Shown here: in pieces, positions 1-7,103 of the stretch
Layout: every line of letters starts with the position of its first letter
Position numbering within the stretch: the stretch's first letter is position 1
NCBI GenBank assembly: GCA_022655215.1
Contig: JALCUE010000001.1
Location: 992,001 to 1,056,000 of the forward strand
Source of the DNA: Atopobiaceae bacterium
GTDB lineage: Bacteria > Actinomycetota > Coriobacteriia > Coriobacteriales > Atopobiaceae
DNA length: 64,000 bases
Reading direction: 5' to 3'
Program-made: the position numbers and the translations under genes
Notes under the pieces: model-generated
The model's database searches: none
Seen by the model: the letters and a program-made list of their open reading frames with translations, nothing else
What the model was told of the DNA's origin: nothing

Positions 1-517
1 TCGGGATGGCGTTGAGGCCAGCCGTCACGGCGTCAGCCGGGATGGCGATGACGAGCGCGACGGGGATGGCGCAGCGCAGACCCTGGATCATGAGGGCTCC
101 GATGTGAGCCATCTCGACGCCACGGATGTTGTTCTTGTCCGCCGCGGCATCGGCTGCATGAGCGAGGCCGATGGTGAGCGAACGGGCGAAGATCGTGAGC
201 GTGAGGCCTGCGACGGCGAAGAGCAGGGCCGTGGCGATGCCCTCGGAGACCGGCACGCCCTTCATGCAGACGAGGACCGCGGAGGCCGTGGAGCACAGGG
301 CCGCGTCGGGGGCCATGGCGGCACCGATGTTCATCCAGCCGAGTGCGATGAGCTGGAGCGAGCCACCAAGCGCGATGCCCATGGCAGGCTGGCCGCAGGC
401 CAGACCGATGAGCGTGCACGCGAGGATGGGCTGGTGGAACTGCCACTCATCGAGGACCGACTCCATGCCGGCTAGGAACGAGATGAGCAGCACGAGGATG
501 ATTTGCAAAACGTTCAT
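1..517 (-). CDS. manY: PTS mannose/fructose/sorbose family transporter subunit IIC (partial)
   Basis: Membrane channel subunit of a mannose-family phosphotransferase system, moving a hexose (mannose, glucose, fructose or an amino sugar) while EIIAB phosphorylates it. The 172 visible codons start MNVLQIILVL and closely follow E. coli ManY, including the N-terminal helix, FHQPILACTLIGLACG and LGWMNIGAAMAPDAAL, then ADAAADKNNIRG. The ATG at 517 has GGAGG eight bases upstream. The gene runs off the left edge, so about 90 C-terminal residues are missing. It lies 47 bp after the EIIAB gene on the same strand; an EIID gene is expected just outside the window. The exact sugar cannot be read from the sequence. 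Confidence 0.93.
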   Translation of the reverse strand, partial: MNVLQIILVLLISFLAGMESVLDEWQFHQPILACTLIGLACGQPAMGIALGGSLQLIALGWMNIGAAMAPDAALCSTASAVLVCMKGVPVSEGIATALLFAVAGLTLTIFARSLTIGLAHAADAAADKNNIRGVEMAHIGALMIQGLRCAIPVALVIAIPADAVTAGLNAIP

Positions 518-564
518 GAGGACTTCCCTCCTCCTTCAGAAGAGTAGATGCGTGAGAAGACGGG

Positions 565-1530
565 CTACTTGACGTCGGCCTTCTTGATGAGCGCCCACAG
601 GTCCTCGTCCTTGTCGGACGGTACCTTCTGGACGTGGAACTTGGTGCCGAGGTCACGCATCTTCTCGAGGCAGGCCACATCGTCCTTGTCGGCCGCGAGC
701 GCGCCGTTCAGCATGGTCTTGCCCTCGGAGTGTGCCATCGACCCGATGTTGACCTCGGGCAGGTCGACACCGCCCTCCTCGCAGCGCAGGGCATCCTGTG
801 GGTTCTCGAAGAGGAGGAAGAGCTTCTCCCCACCGAAGCGAGGATCCTTGTAGATCTGGATCATCTTGTCGATGGGAATGACGTTGGCCTTGACTCCTGG
901 AGGAGCGGCCTGGGTGATCAGCGTCTTGCGCAGCTCGTCATGGGCGACGCCGTCGGAGACGACGATGATGCGCGTGGGGTTGATCTGCTTGGCCCATGCC
1001 GTCGCGACCTGACCATGGAGCAGTCGGGTGTCGATGCGGACGTGGGCGATCTTGACCTTGCCGTCGCCGACGACCGTCCCCTCAGGGATGGCCGAGGCCT
1101 TGGCGGCGTGGCCGCCGGCCGTCTTCTTCGGGGAGAGGGACTCCGGCTGGATGCGGACGCCCTTCCTGCCCTCGATGAAGATGTGCGTGGCTATCTCAGC
1201 CGCGCTGTCCATGCTGAGACGCGAGGAATACGCCTCGATGAGCATGGGCAGGTTCATGCCCGTCACGACGGCCCACTTGTCATGGTCGCCGAGAAGGCCA
1301 CTCACCTGGTTGAACGGAGTGCCGCCCCATAGGTCGACTAGGAACAGCACCTCGTCCTGGTCCTCGAACGAAGCAATCGCGTCTTGCAGCTTCTTCTTGA
1401 AGTCATCGGGTCCCTCGCTGGGCTGAAGCGTGACCGACGCGACGTTCTTCTGATCACCGAAGACCATCGAGCCGCTCATCTTGATGCCGTCCGCGAAATC
1501 GCCGTGGCTTGCCAGGACAATGCCTACCAT
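565..1530 (-). CDS. manX: PTS mannose-family fused EIIAB component
   Basis: Cytoplasmic phosphotransfer protein that takes phosphate from HPr and passes it to the incoming sugar. 321 residues in two domains joined by an Ala/Lys/Pro-rich linker (about 130-155): EIIA (1-125) with the phosphoacceptor His9 in ASHG, and EIIB (158-321) with His172 in RLLHGQV. This is the ManX arrangement and both active histidines are present. The ATG at 1530 was chosen over an in-frame upstream start because AAGGAGG sits eight bases before it. It is the first gene of the leftward PTS operon. The AT-rich leader upstream should carry the promoter, but no good -35/-10 pair stands out. Confidence 0.95.
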   Translation of the reverse strand: MVGIVLASHGDFADGIKMSGSMVFGDQKNVASVTLQPSEGPDDFKKKLQDAIASFEDQDEVLFLVDLWGGTPFNQVSGLLGDHDKWAVVTGMNLPMLIEAYSSRLSMDSAAEIATHIFIEGRKGVRIQPESLSPKKTAGGHAAKASAIPEGTVVGDGKVKIAHVRIDTRLLHGQVATAWAKQINPTRIIVVSDGVAHDELRKTLITQAAPPGVKANVIPIDKMIQIYKDPRFGGEKLFLLFENPQDALRCEEGGVDLPEVNIGSMAHSEGKTMLNGALAADKDDVACLEKMRDLGTKFHVQKVPSDKDEDLWALIKKADVK

Positions 1531-1862
1531 CACATAACCTCCTTGATTTCTCCTCGTAACTTCACGAACCGTACACAAAATAGAATATGCCTTTTCAGGT
1601 CAGCACGTTGGAGATCGCACCTGGAAATCCGTGAACGTTCGTCTCGCTGCGTCGTGACCAACCTGTTCAATCAGATATCAAATCGCATCATTCCGAGTGA
1701 AAAACAACGCACATGCCCTCCCTTGCGGTTTCACAAAAGGCATCTCTTGGCAGATGTGTTGTTCTCCGCGCTAAACGTTCATCTGTTCACATAAGTTAAG
1801 GGACCGTTTCGCCCGCATGGACGGAATCGGTCCCTACCGTTCGCCGATTGTGTCGCGGCGGC
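1531..1862. other. Intergenic region between pepP end and PTS operon start
   Basis: 332 bp without a gene, clearly more AT-rich than its surroundings. It must hold the promoter and any operator of the leftward PTS operon. A TATTCT that could serve as -10 lies about 50 bp before the EIIAB start, but no matching -35 is visible. GAACGTTC occurs at 1633-1640 and a CATCT/AGATG inverted repeat at 1741-1756. The pepP terminator-like hairpin lies at the right end. No small ORF with a ribosome site was convincing. Confidence 0.5.
1800..1834 (-). terminator. Probable terminator hairpin after pepP
   Basis: GGGACCG (1800-1806) pairs with CGGTCCC (1828-1834), with three more pairs inside after one mismatch. 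It lies 29 bp beyond the pepP stop in the direction of transcription. The following RNA (CUUAACUUAU) is only modestly U-rich, so termination strength is uncertain. Confidence 0.5.
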
Positions 1863-2987
1863 TCAGACGCAGATGGCCCTCAGGTCATGGGAGGATGCGG
1901 TGAACGGACGATAGCCGTCCGCCGTCACGACGCCGAAGTCCTCGAGGCGGATCCCGAAGCGCCCCGGCAGATAGATGCCCGGCTCGATGGTGACGACGGA
2001 GCCCTCGGGGACGGGGCGGTCGAACAGCCTGCCGAAGTTCGGACGCTCGTGGATCTCGAGACCGACGCCATGGCCGAGGCCATGCTTGAAGTAGTCTCCG
2101 TAGCCGGCATCCGTGATGACGCTCACCGCGAGCTCATGGATCTCACGGCCGATGACGCCGGGGTGCACGGCGGCCGCGCAGGTCTCGTGGGCGAGGCGGA
2201 CGACGTCGTAGACATGTCGCTGCTCGTCGGAGGGCTCCCCCACCGACACCGTCCTGGTCATGTCGGAGTGGTAGTCGTGATAGCCCGCGCCATAGTCCAT
2301 GACGATGAGGTCGCCGGCTCGCACGGTACGGTCACCTGGCTGGGCATGCGGGTTGGCGCCATTGGGACCGGAGGCGATGATGGAGTCGAACGAGAGCGAG
2401 TCGGCACCATGGCCGAGCATGTAGCCCTCGAGCTCGGCCCTGATCCGCTTCTCGCTCATGCCGGGCTCGATGAAGCCGCATATGTGCTCGAAGGCCTCGT
2501 CGGTGATGTCCTGGGCGGCCGCCATGAGGGAGATCTCCTCGTCATCCTTCACGGCACGGAGGTCGAGGATGTCACCATGGAGCCTGGGGAGCAGACACGC
2601 CATGGAGGAGTCGGACAGGCGCTGGCCAAGCTCGTCGAAGAACGCCAGGTCGAGGGTGTCCTCGATGGCCACGACGCGAGCCTTGGCATCACGGATGCGG
2701 GCTGCCACCCACTCGGGATGGCCCTCCTGGCCCATGTCGACGTGCCAGGGGCCATCGGCCCCGAGTCGATCGAGGAAGGTCCCGTAGTAGCGGGAGTCGG
2801 TATGGAGCAGGAGCTCGTCCGCCGTGATGAAGGCGGTGTGCGCCGACTCGTCGTCGAACGTGCGCTCGGCACCGGTGAGCCACCTCAGGTCGGGGTTGTT
2901 CCTGAGGACCACGGCGTCATAGCCACGCTCCCCCATGATCTTCCTGAGTCGTCCGACACGTGCCGCGCATGCGCTCGCGTCTGCCAT
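1863..2987 (-). CDS. pepP: Xaa-Pro aminopeptidase (M24 family)
   Basis: Cytoplasmic metallopeptidase removing an N-terminal residue that precedes proline, 374 aa. It has a creatinase-like N-terminal domain (about 1-135) and a pita-bread catalytic domain. The dinuclear metal ligands are visible: Asp in IVMDYGAGYHDYHSD and the second Asp of that block, His in GLGHGVG, Glu in TIEPGIY and Glu in IRLEDFG. The ATG at 2987 overlaps the TGA of the upstream aroB-like gene (TGATG), with GAGAGG upstream, so translation is probably coupled. Last gene of the leftward housekeeping run. Proline-peptide trimming fits the peptide-based metabolism seen elsewhere in the window. Confidence 0.93.
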   Translation of the reverse strand: MADASACAARVGRLRKIMGERGYDAVVLRNNPDLRWLTGAERTFDDESAHTAFITADELLLHTDSRYYGTFLDRLGADGPWHVDMGQEGHPEWVAARIRDAKARVVAIEDTLDLAFFDELGQRLSDSSMACLLPRLHGDILDLRAVKDDEEISLMAAAQDITDEAFEHICGFIEPGMSEKRIRAELEGYMLGHGADSLSFDSIIASGPNGANPHAQPGDRTVRAGDLIVMDYGAGYHDYHSDMTRTVSVGEPSDEQRHVYDVVRLAHETCAAAVHPGVIGREIHELAVSVITDAGYGDYFKHGLGHGVGLEIHERPNFGRLFDRPVPEGSVVTIEPGIYLPGRFGIRLEDFGVVTADGYRPFTASSHDLRAICV

Positions 2988-4162
2988 CACAGATCCTCTC
3001 CCTCGTCATCCGTCGAATGCTCGTCCTTGTCCGCCGCGGTCGCGAGCCGCGAGCGGGAGGCGCACCAGGCGCCCAGATGCTCGTCCATGACCTCGTCAGG
3101 GACGGCCGTGAGCCTCACGCGGCCGACCGCGAGCGGAAGCGCGAACAGATAGCGGTTGGTGCGCTTGAGTCCGGCCTCCTTGATGGCCGCGAGCACGATC
3201 CCCGGTTCGATCGAGCAGGGGACCTCCGCGAGCCCGAGCTTGTCGAGCAGGGCATCCTGGGCGAACACCATGTCCACGTCACCCTCCCCCACGCCGACCG
3301 CGAGACGCGAGGCGAACCTGATCCCCTCGGCGAGCAGACGCCCAGGGCCTGCCGCCGCGACGGCGTCCGCGGGCAGACAGGACGCGAGCGCTCGCTCGAA
3401 GGTGACACCGTACCCGACGCCCTGCCTCACGGCGAGCGACGTGGCCGAGATGAGCCTGCCGCGCGTCTTCCCGCAGGTAAGGAGCTGACGCTGAATCGCG
3501 GCGACATCACCCGAGAGGATCGCGTCGGCATCGCCGGCGAGGGACGAGAACGCGTCCGGCGAGCCCGCGACGGCGCTCGCCACCATGATGGCCCGCGCCC
3601 GGAGGGTCTCGGGAGAGACTTCGAGAGGAACGAGATCGAGGTCGCAGACGAGCATCTGGGCGCGGCAGACGACCGAGACCATCTCGGTCGACTCCCCCAC
3701 GTCGAGGGGATGCGGCGTGGCCACGCACTCGACCACGGCATCCAAGGTCAGGGGCACGAGCGCGAAGGGCATTCCTCCGCACCAGGTCGTGGCGAGATAG
3801 GCGGCGCACGAGCAGACGTCGACGTCACCCATGGCCACGAGGGCGTCCTCGGACGTCACCCCGAAGCCATCGAGGGAGGCATAGAGATCCGGCATCGCGT
3901 CGACGCGACGACACGTCCGACCGTGGGGCACCTCGAGCACATGGACGAAGAAACGCCCATCCGTGAGGTTCCTCTCGACGTCCCGGACGAGGTCGGCATC
4001 CACGTCATCGCCCACGACCAGGACGGCCTTGCGAGGACGCCCCACGATGATCCTCAGGTCGCGGCCGAGACGCTCGAGGGCGCCAGCCGAGACGCGCATG
4101 TCACACGAGCCGCCGGGAAGCGACACGGACTGACGGGCTATGGGGTCGGTGCTTGAGCTCAT
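2987..4162 (-). CDS. AroB-like protein (3-dehydroquinate synthase fold) lacking catalytic residues
   Basis: 391 aa, in the position expected for aroB (overlapping aroK by ATGA) and alignable to dehydroquinate synthase along its length, e.g. GGMPFALVPLTL for the usual RGVPF..VPTTLLA. The functional motifs are gone. The GGGVVGD glycine loop reads MGDVDVCS, the lysine block after DSSVGGKTG is absent, and AEVIKYG reads IMVASAV, so the zinc Glu becomes Met193. GHTFGHA reads GVTFERA (Val253, Arg257), and the His of HGEAV becomes Pro273. The reading frame is intact and GC use is normal, so it is not an obvious pseudogene. It may be a non-catalytic homologue with a new role, or an enzyme in slow decay. 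The acidic C-terminal tail overlaps the pepP start. Confidence 0.72.
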   Translation of the reverse strand: MSSSTDPIARQSVSLPGGSCDMRVSAGALERLGRDLRIIVGRPRKAVLVVGDDVDADLVRDVERNLTDGRFFVHVLEVPHGRTCRRVDAMPDLYASLDGFGVTSEDALVAMGDVDVCSCAAYLATTWCGGMPFALVPLTLDAVVECVATPHPLDVGESTEMVSVVCRAQMLVCDLDLVPLEVSPETLRARAIMVASAVAGSPDAFSSLAGDADAILSGDVAAIQRQLLTCGKTRGRLISATSLAVRQGVGYGVTFERALASCLPADAVAAAGPGRLLAEGIRFASRLAVGVGEGDVDMVFAQDALLDKLGLAEVPCSIEPGIVLAAIKEAGLKRTNRYLFALPLAVGRVRLTAVPDEVMDEHLGAWCASRSRLATAADKDEHSTDDEGEDL

Positions 4163-4827
4163 AGAAGGCCCTTCTCCCAGAGGAGCTCGCCGGCAGAGGC
4201 CAGCACCTCGTCGAACGTCTTTCCGGCGATGCTCACCCGATAGTCGCAGAAGCCCTCGTAGAGAGGCCTCCTATGGGCGAACAACGCGGCGGCATGCTCC
4301 CTGTCGCCCAGGTCGGGCCTCTTCTCGGGATGCCTGATCTGGCGGAGGGAGTCCTCGAGCGACCCCTCGAGATAGACGATGACGCCCATCTCGTGCATGA
4401 TCCGCTCGTTGTCAGGTCTCTCGACGATGCCGCCGCCACAGCTCACCAGAAGCGACCTCCTGGACGAGAGGCGCGAGAGCTCATGCGTCTCGTAATCGCG
4501 GAAGGCATCCTCCCCCGAGCTGCGGAAGATCTGCGTCACGCTGCGGTGGCATGCCCTCTCGACGAGACGGTCGGTGTCGACGTATCGTCTGTTGAACATA
4601 TGGCCGAGGTTACGGGCCAAGGTCGACTTTCCCGCACCGAGGAAGCCCACGAAGAAGATGTGGTCGCAGCCCTCGTGGACCACGTATCCATCCTCGCTCG
4701 TCTCCCTCGACCCCCCTCGTCTCGTCTCGCCCGTGTCGGCCCATGCGCGAGAGTCGAACCCCTCGGCGGCGGCATCATGCCGACTCCCGAGTATAGCGTC
4801 AGCGCATGGGCCCTCCGTCGCCCTCAT
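4159..4827 (-). CDS. aroK: Shikimate kinase
   Basis: Phosphorylates shikimate at the 3-hydroxyl with ATP. The ATG at 4827 overlaps the yqeG stop as ATGA and gives 222 aa. The P-loop GFLGAGKST (61-69), shikimate-binding VDTD (83-86), FRDYE (109-113), CGGG (130-133), the lid KRPDL (169-173) and RRPLYEG (186-192) are all present, so this gene looks active, unlike its aroB-like neighbour. With the ATG start there is an unusual 50-residue extension before the P-loop. A GTG at 4683 with GAGG eight bases upstream would give a kinase of normal length (174 aa), so the start is undecided. Confidence 0.88.
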   Translation of the reverse strand: MRATEGPCADAILGSRHDAAAEGFDSRAWADTGETRRGGSRETSEDGYVVHEGCDHIFFVGFLGAGKSTLARNLGHMFNRRYVDTDRLVERACHRSVTQIFRSSGEDAFRDYETHELSRLSSRRSLLVSCGGGIVERPDNERIMHEMGVIVYLEGSLEDSLRQIRHPEKRPDLGDREHAAALFAHRRPLYEGFCDYRVSIAGKTFDEVLASAGELLWEKGLL

Positions 4828-5348
4828 CCTTCGTCCCCCGACACGACATGCTCCCCCTCGAACTCCACGTCCGAGAGGACCATCCGCTCGAACACGCGAA
4901 ACACCTGCGTGTACCAGAGGTCCTGACGGGACTGGGGACGGACGAGGATGGTGCGGACGTGGGCGAGGTTGCCGGCGACGACATCGGTGAACACCTGGTC
5001 GCCCACGAGGACCGCCTGCTCGGCAGGAACGCCCTCGAGCTCGAGCGCCCTCGTCACCGCGAAGGGGGCAGGCTTCATGGCGTGGTCGACCGCGTCGCAT
5101 CCGAGCTCGTCGGCGCTTCTGGAGACGGCCCCGGAATGAAAGTTGTTCGAGACGAGGCAGAGCCTAAGACCGAGGTCACGTGCATGTTCGAGCCACGCGA
5201 GGACGTCGGCCGGCGCCTGCTTCGCGTCACGTGGGACGCAGGTGTTGTCGCGATCGAGCAGGACGCATCGGACGCCCTCCCCGACGAGTGCGTCCAGGTC
5301 GACCGACGGGAGGTCGGCCACGTAGCGTGTCGCACGGAGGAGCCCCAT
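4824..5348 (-). CDS. yqeG: YqeG-family HAD phosphatase
   Basis: 174 aa, HAD superfamily subfamily IIIA. Catalytic DRD (Asp32, Asp34) lies in CVLLDRDNT, motif II is SNN (67-69), the motif III lysine is in MKPAP (Lys92), and motif IV is GDQVFTD. Homologues of B. subtilis YqeG are of uncertain substrate and often sit near aroE/aroK and ribosome-assembly genes. The start at 5348 lies 5 bp after the mltG stop, with a weak GCGGGG ribosome site. The stop overlaps the aroK ATG, implying coupled translation in the same leftward operon. Confidence 0.88.
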   Translation of the reverse strand: MGLLRATRYVADLPSVDLDALVGEGVRCVLLDRDNTCVPRDAKQAPADVLAWLEHARDLGLRLCLVSNNFHSGAVSRSADELGCDAVDHAMKPAPFAVTRALELEGVPAEQAVLVGDQVFTDVVAGNLAHVRTILVRPQSRQDLWYTQVFRVFERMVLSDVEFEGEHVVSGDEG

Positions 5349-5353
5349 CCCCG

Positions 5354-6673
5354 CTACGCCTGCGCCGCCTGGGCCGCGGCGATGGCGGCCTGGTGCTCCT
5401 CGTAGGTCCTGCTGAAGGTGTGGTTCGAGTACGAGCCGTTCTCGATGATGAGGAAGTAGAGGTAGTCGCTGTCGGCAGGAGAGAGTGCGGCCGCGAGGGA
5501 CTCGTTCGAGGGCGTGCAGATGGGCGTGGGAGGAAGGCCCGTGTTGAGGTAGGTGTTGTACGGACTCTGGGTCTTGAGGTCGTCGGCGGTCACGTCGCCG
5601 CCCGTCACGTAGCCCATGGTGGCGTCGGACTGCAGCGCCATGCCCTGCTTCATGCGGTTGTAGAAGACGGACGAGACGAGCGGACGGTCGTCGTCGGTGA
5701 CGGCCTCCTTCTCGATGACGGAGGCGAGGATGACGATGTCGTAGTCGCTCATGGTGACGCCGTACTTGTCCTTGATGGTGGCCTCGGCTGAGGCGAAGTC
5801 GAGGCTCGCCGTCTCGACCTCGTACTGGTCGAGCATCGCGCGGATCACGGTGTCGGCGGTGACCTGCTTGCCGGAGAAGTCATAGGTCTTGGGGCAGAGG
5901 TAGCCCTCGAGCGAGTCGTTCGCGGCGGAGGCGAGGAACGGGTAGTCGGCCGAGTAGTTCGAGGCCTTGGCCTGGGCCAGGAAGTCCGAGCTCGAGATTC
6001 CGAGGGAGCTCTCGACCACGGCGGCGGTCTTCTCGACGGTGAGGCCCTCGGCGATGGTGAGGCGCGAGGCCGTGGAGTTGGGTCCGCTCACGAGCTGCCT
6101 CACCACCTCCGAGGGGGTGGCTCCCGTCATGAGGGAGTAGGTGCCGCTCTTGAGGCTCGAGTCGGCCTTCTGGTTGGTGACCTCCTTGTAGAAGGCCTCC
6201 GTGTCCGTGATGATGCCATCGTCCTTGAGGATCTTGGCGATGTCGGAGGCACCCGAGCCCTCGGGAATCACCACGTCGACCATCTGGCCCGCCTCGACGG
6301 TCGTGGCCGCGTCCGTCGTGCCCTTCATGAGCCGAGGTATGAGGATGACGGCGGCGATGGCGATGATCGCGACGGCGGCGATGACACCTATGACGACGGG
6401 GGCCTTGTTGGGCCCCTTGCCGGAGGCCGCGGCCTCCCTCTGGGCCCTGGTGCGGGGCGATGCGATGGCGGTGGCACGTGCGGTACGCGCCGAGACCCCC
6501 TGCGTGCGACCTGCGGAGGGGGGCGTGCGAGCGTCACCGAGCGGCTGCCGGGCGGCACCCGCGGGTCGCGAGGCCGAGTGGCTGGCGGTATGGGCAGCCG
6601 GCGGCGTCGCGTCACCTGACGGGCTCGGCTTCGCGAAGTGCGATCCGGTGCGCTTTCCTGGGGTCGAAGCCAT
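5354..6673 (-). CDS. mltG: Endolytic murein transglycosylase MltG
   Basis: Membrane-anchored enzyme that cuts nascent glycan strands, 439 aa. A long cytoplasmic N-terminus (1-90) is rich in Pro, Ala, Arg and Ser and probably disordered. One transmembrane helix (about 91-113) is followed by a LysM-like region and the YceG catalytic domain. The catalytic Glu321 lies in ASVIEKEA, followed by FYNRM and the QSDATMGY strand. The family's EGYLFPDTY reads EGYLCPKTY here. The ATG at 6673 is chosen because GAGGAG lies six bases upstream, rather than the in-frame GTG at 6694. It starts 13 bp after the ruvX stop. Confidence 0.93.
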   Translation of the reverse strand: MASTPGKRTGSHFAKPSPSGDATPPAAHTASHSASRPAGAARQPLGDARTPPSAGRTQGVSARTARATAIASPRTRAQREAAASGKGPNKAPVVIGVIAAVAIIAIAAVILIPRLMKGTTDAATTVEAGQMVDVVIPEGSGASDIAKILKDDGIITDTEAFYKEVTNQKADSSLKSGTYSLMTGATPSEVVRQLVSGPNSTASRLTIAEGLTVEKTAAVVESSLGISSSDFLAQAKASNYSADYPFLASAANDSLEGYLCPKTYDFSGKQVTADTVIRAMLDQYEVETASLDFASAEATIKDKYGVTMSDYDIVILASVIEKEAVTDDDRPLVSSVFYNRMKQGMALQSDATMGYVTGGDVTADDLKTQSPYNTYLNTGLPPTPICTPSNESLAAALSPADSDYLYFLIIENGSYSNHTFSRTYEEHQAAIAAAQAAQA

Positions 6674-6686
6674 CGAGTCTCCTCGT

Positions 6687-7097
6687 CTAGTCACGTGAGT
6701 CGAGCCAGGCCTGCAGGAAGATCGATGCGGCGACCATGTCGACCTTGCCGCGCATGTCCCTCTCGCTGAGGCCTTCCTGATGAAGGATACGCTTGGCCTC
6801 GGCCGAGGAGAGCCTCTCGTCAGCGAATTCCAGCGGAAGCCCGCATGACGAGGCGATCCTCTCCGCCTGGGCCATGATTCTCTCGGCCTGGGGCCCGTCC
6901 TCGCCCGAGAGCGTCTGGGGACGGCCGCACACGAGGACGTCGGGCTCGTAGTCGGCGATCACGTTCCTGAAGCTCCGAGCGCCCGAGATGACCTCCTGCG
7001 CGGGGAGCACCTTCACGGGGGAGGCGACGCGGCCGCTGGCGTCGCTCACGGCGATGCCGATGCGGACCTCGCCTATGTCAAGCGCCAGTGCCCTCAT
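6687..7097 (-). CDS. ruvX: Holliday junction resolvase-like RuvX/YqgF
   Basis: 136 aa RNase H-fold nuclease of the YqgF family, linked in bacteria to 16S rRNA 5'-end processing and proposed as a junction resolvase. Catalytic Asp7 lies in ALDIGEVRIG, the mid-protein acid in FADERLSS, and the C-terminal acid in KVDMVAAS. The standard alaS-ruvX-mltG order supports the call. The start at 7097 is 6 bp beyond the alaS stop and lacks a strong ribosome site, suggesting translational coupling to alaS. Confidence 0.94.
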   Translation of the reverse strand: MRALALDIGEVRIGIAVSDASGRVASPVKVLPAQEVISGARSFRNVIADYEPDVLVCGRPQTLSGEDGPQAERIMAQAERIASSCGLPLEFADERLSSAEAKRILHQEGLSERDMRGKVDMVAASIFLQAWLDSRD

Positions 7098-7103
7098 GGG
7101 ATG

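Noticed and set aside
1665-1680. GG-N10-GC spacing in the PTS leader, as in sigma-54 promoters of some mannose PTS operons
   Set aside because: Only the invariant dinucleotides match; the flanking bases do not follow TGGCAC-N5-TTGCA and no LevR-type regulator is in view.
1848-3152. Long open frame (434 aa) on the plus strand opposite pepP and aroB
   Set aside because: It is the antisense of real genes; high GC leaves the opposite frame open. No ribosome site and no family motif.
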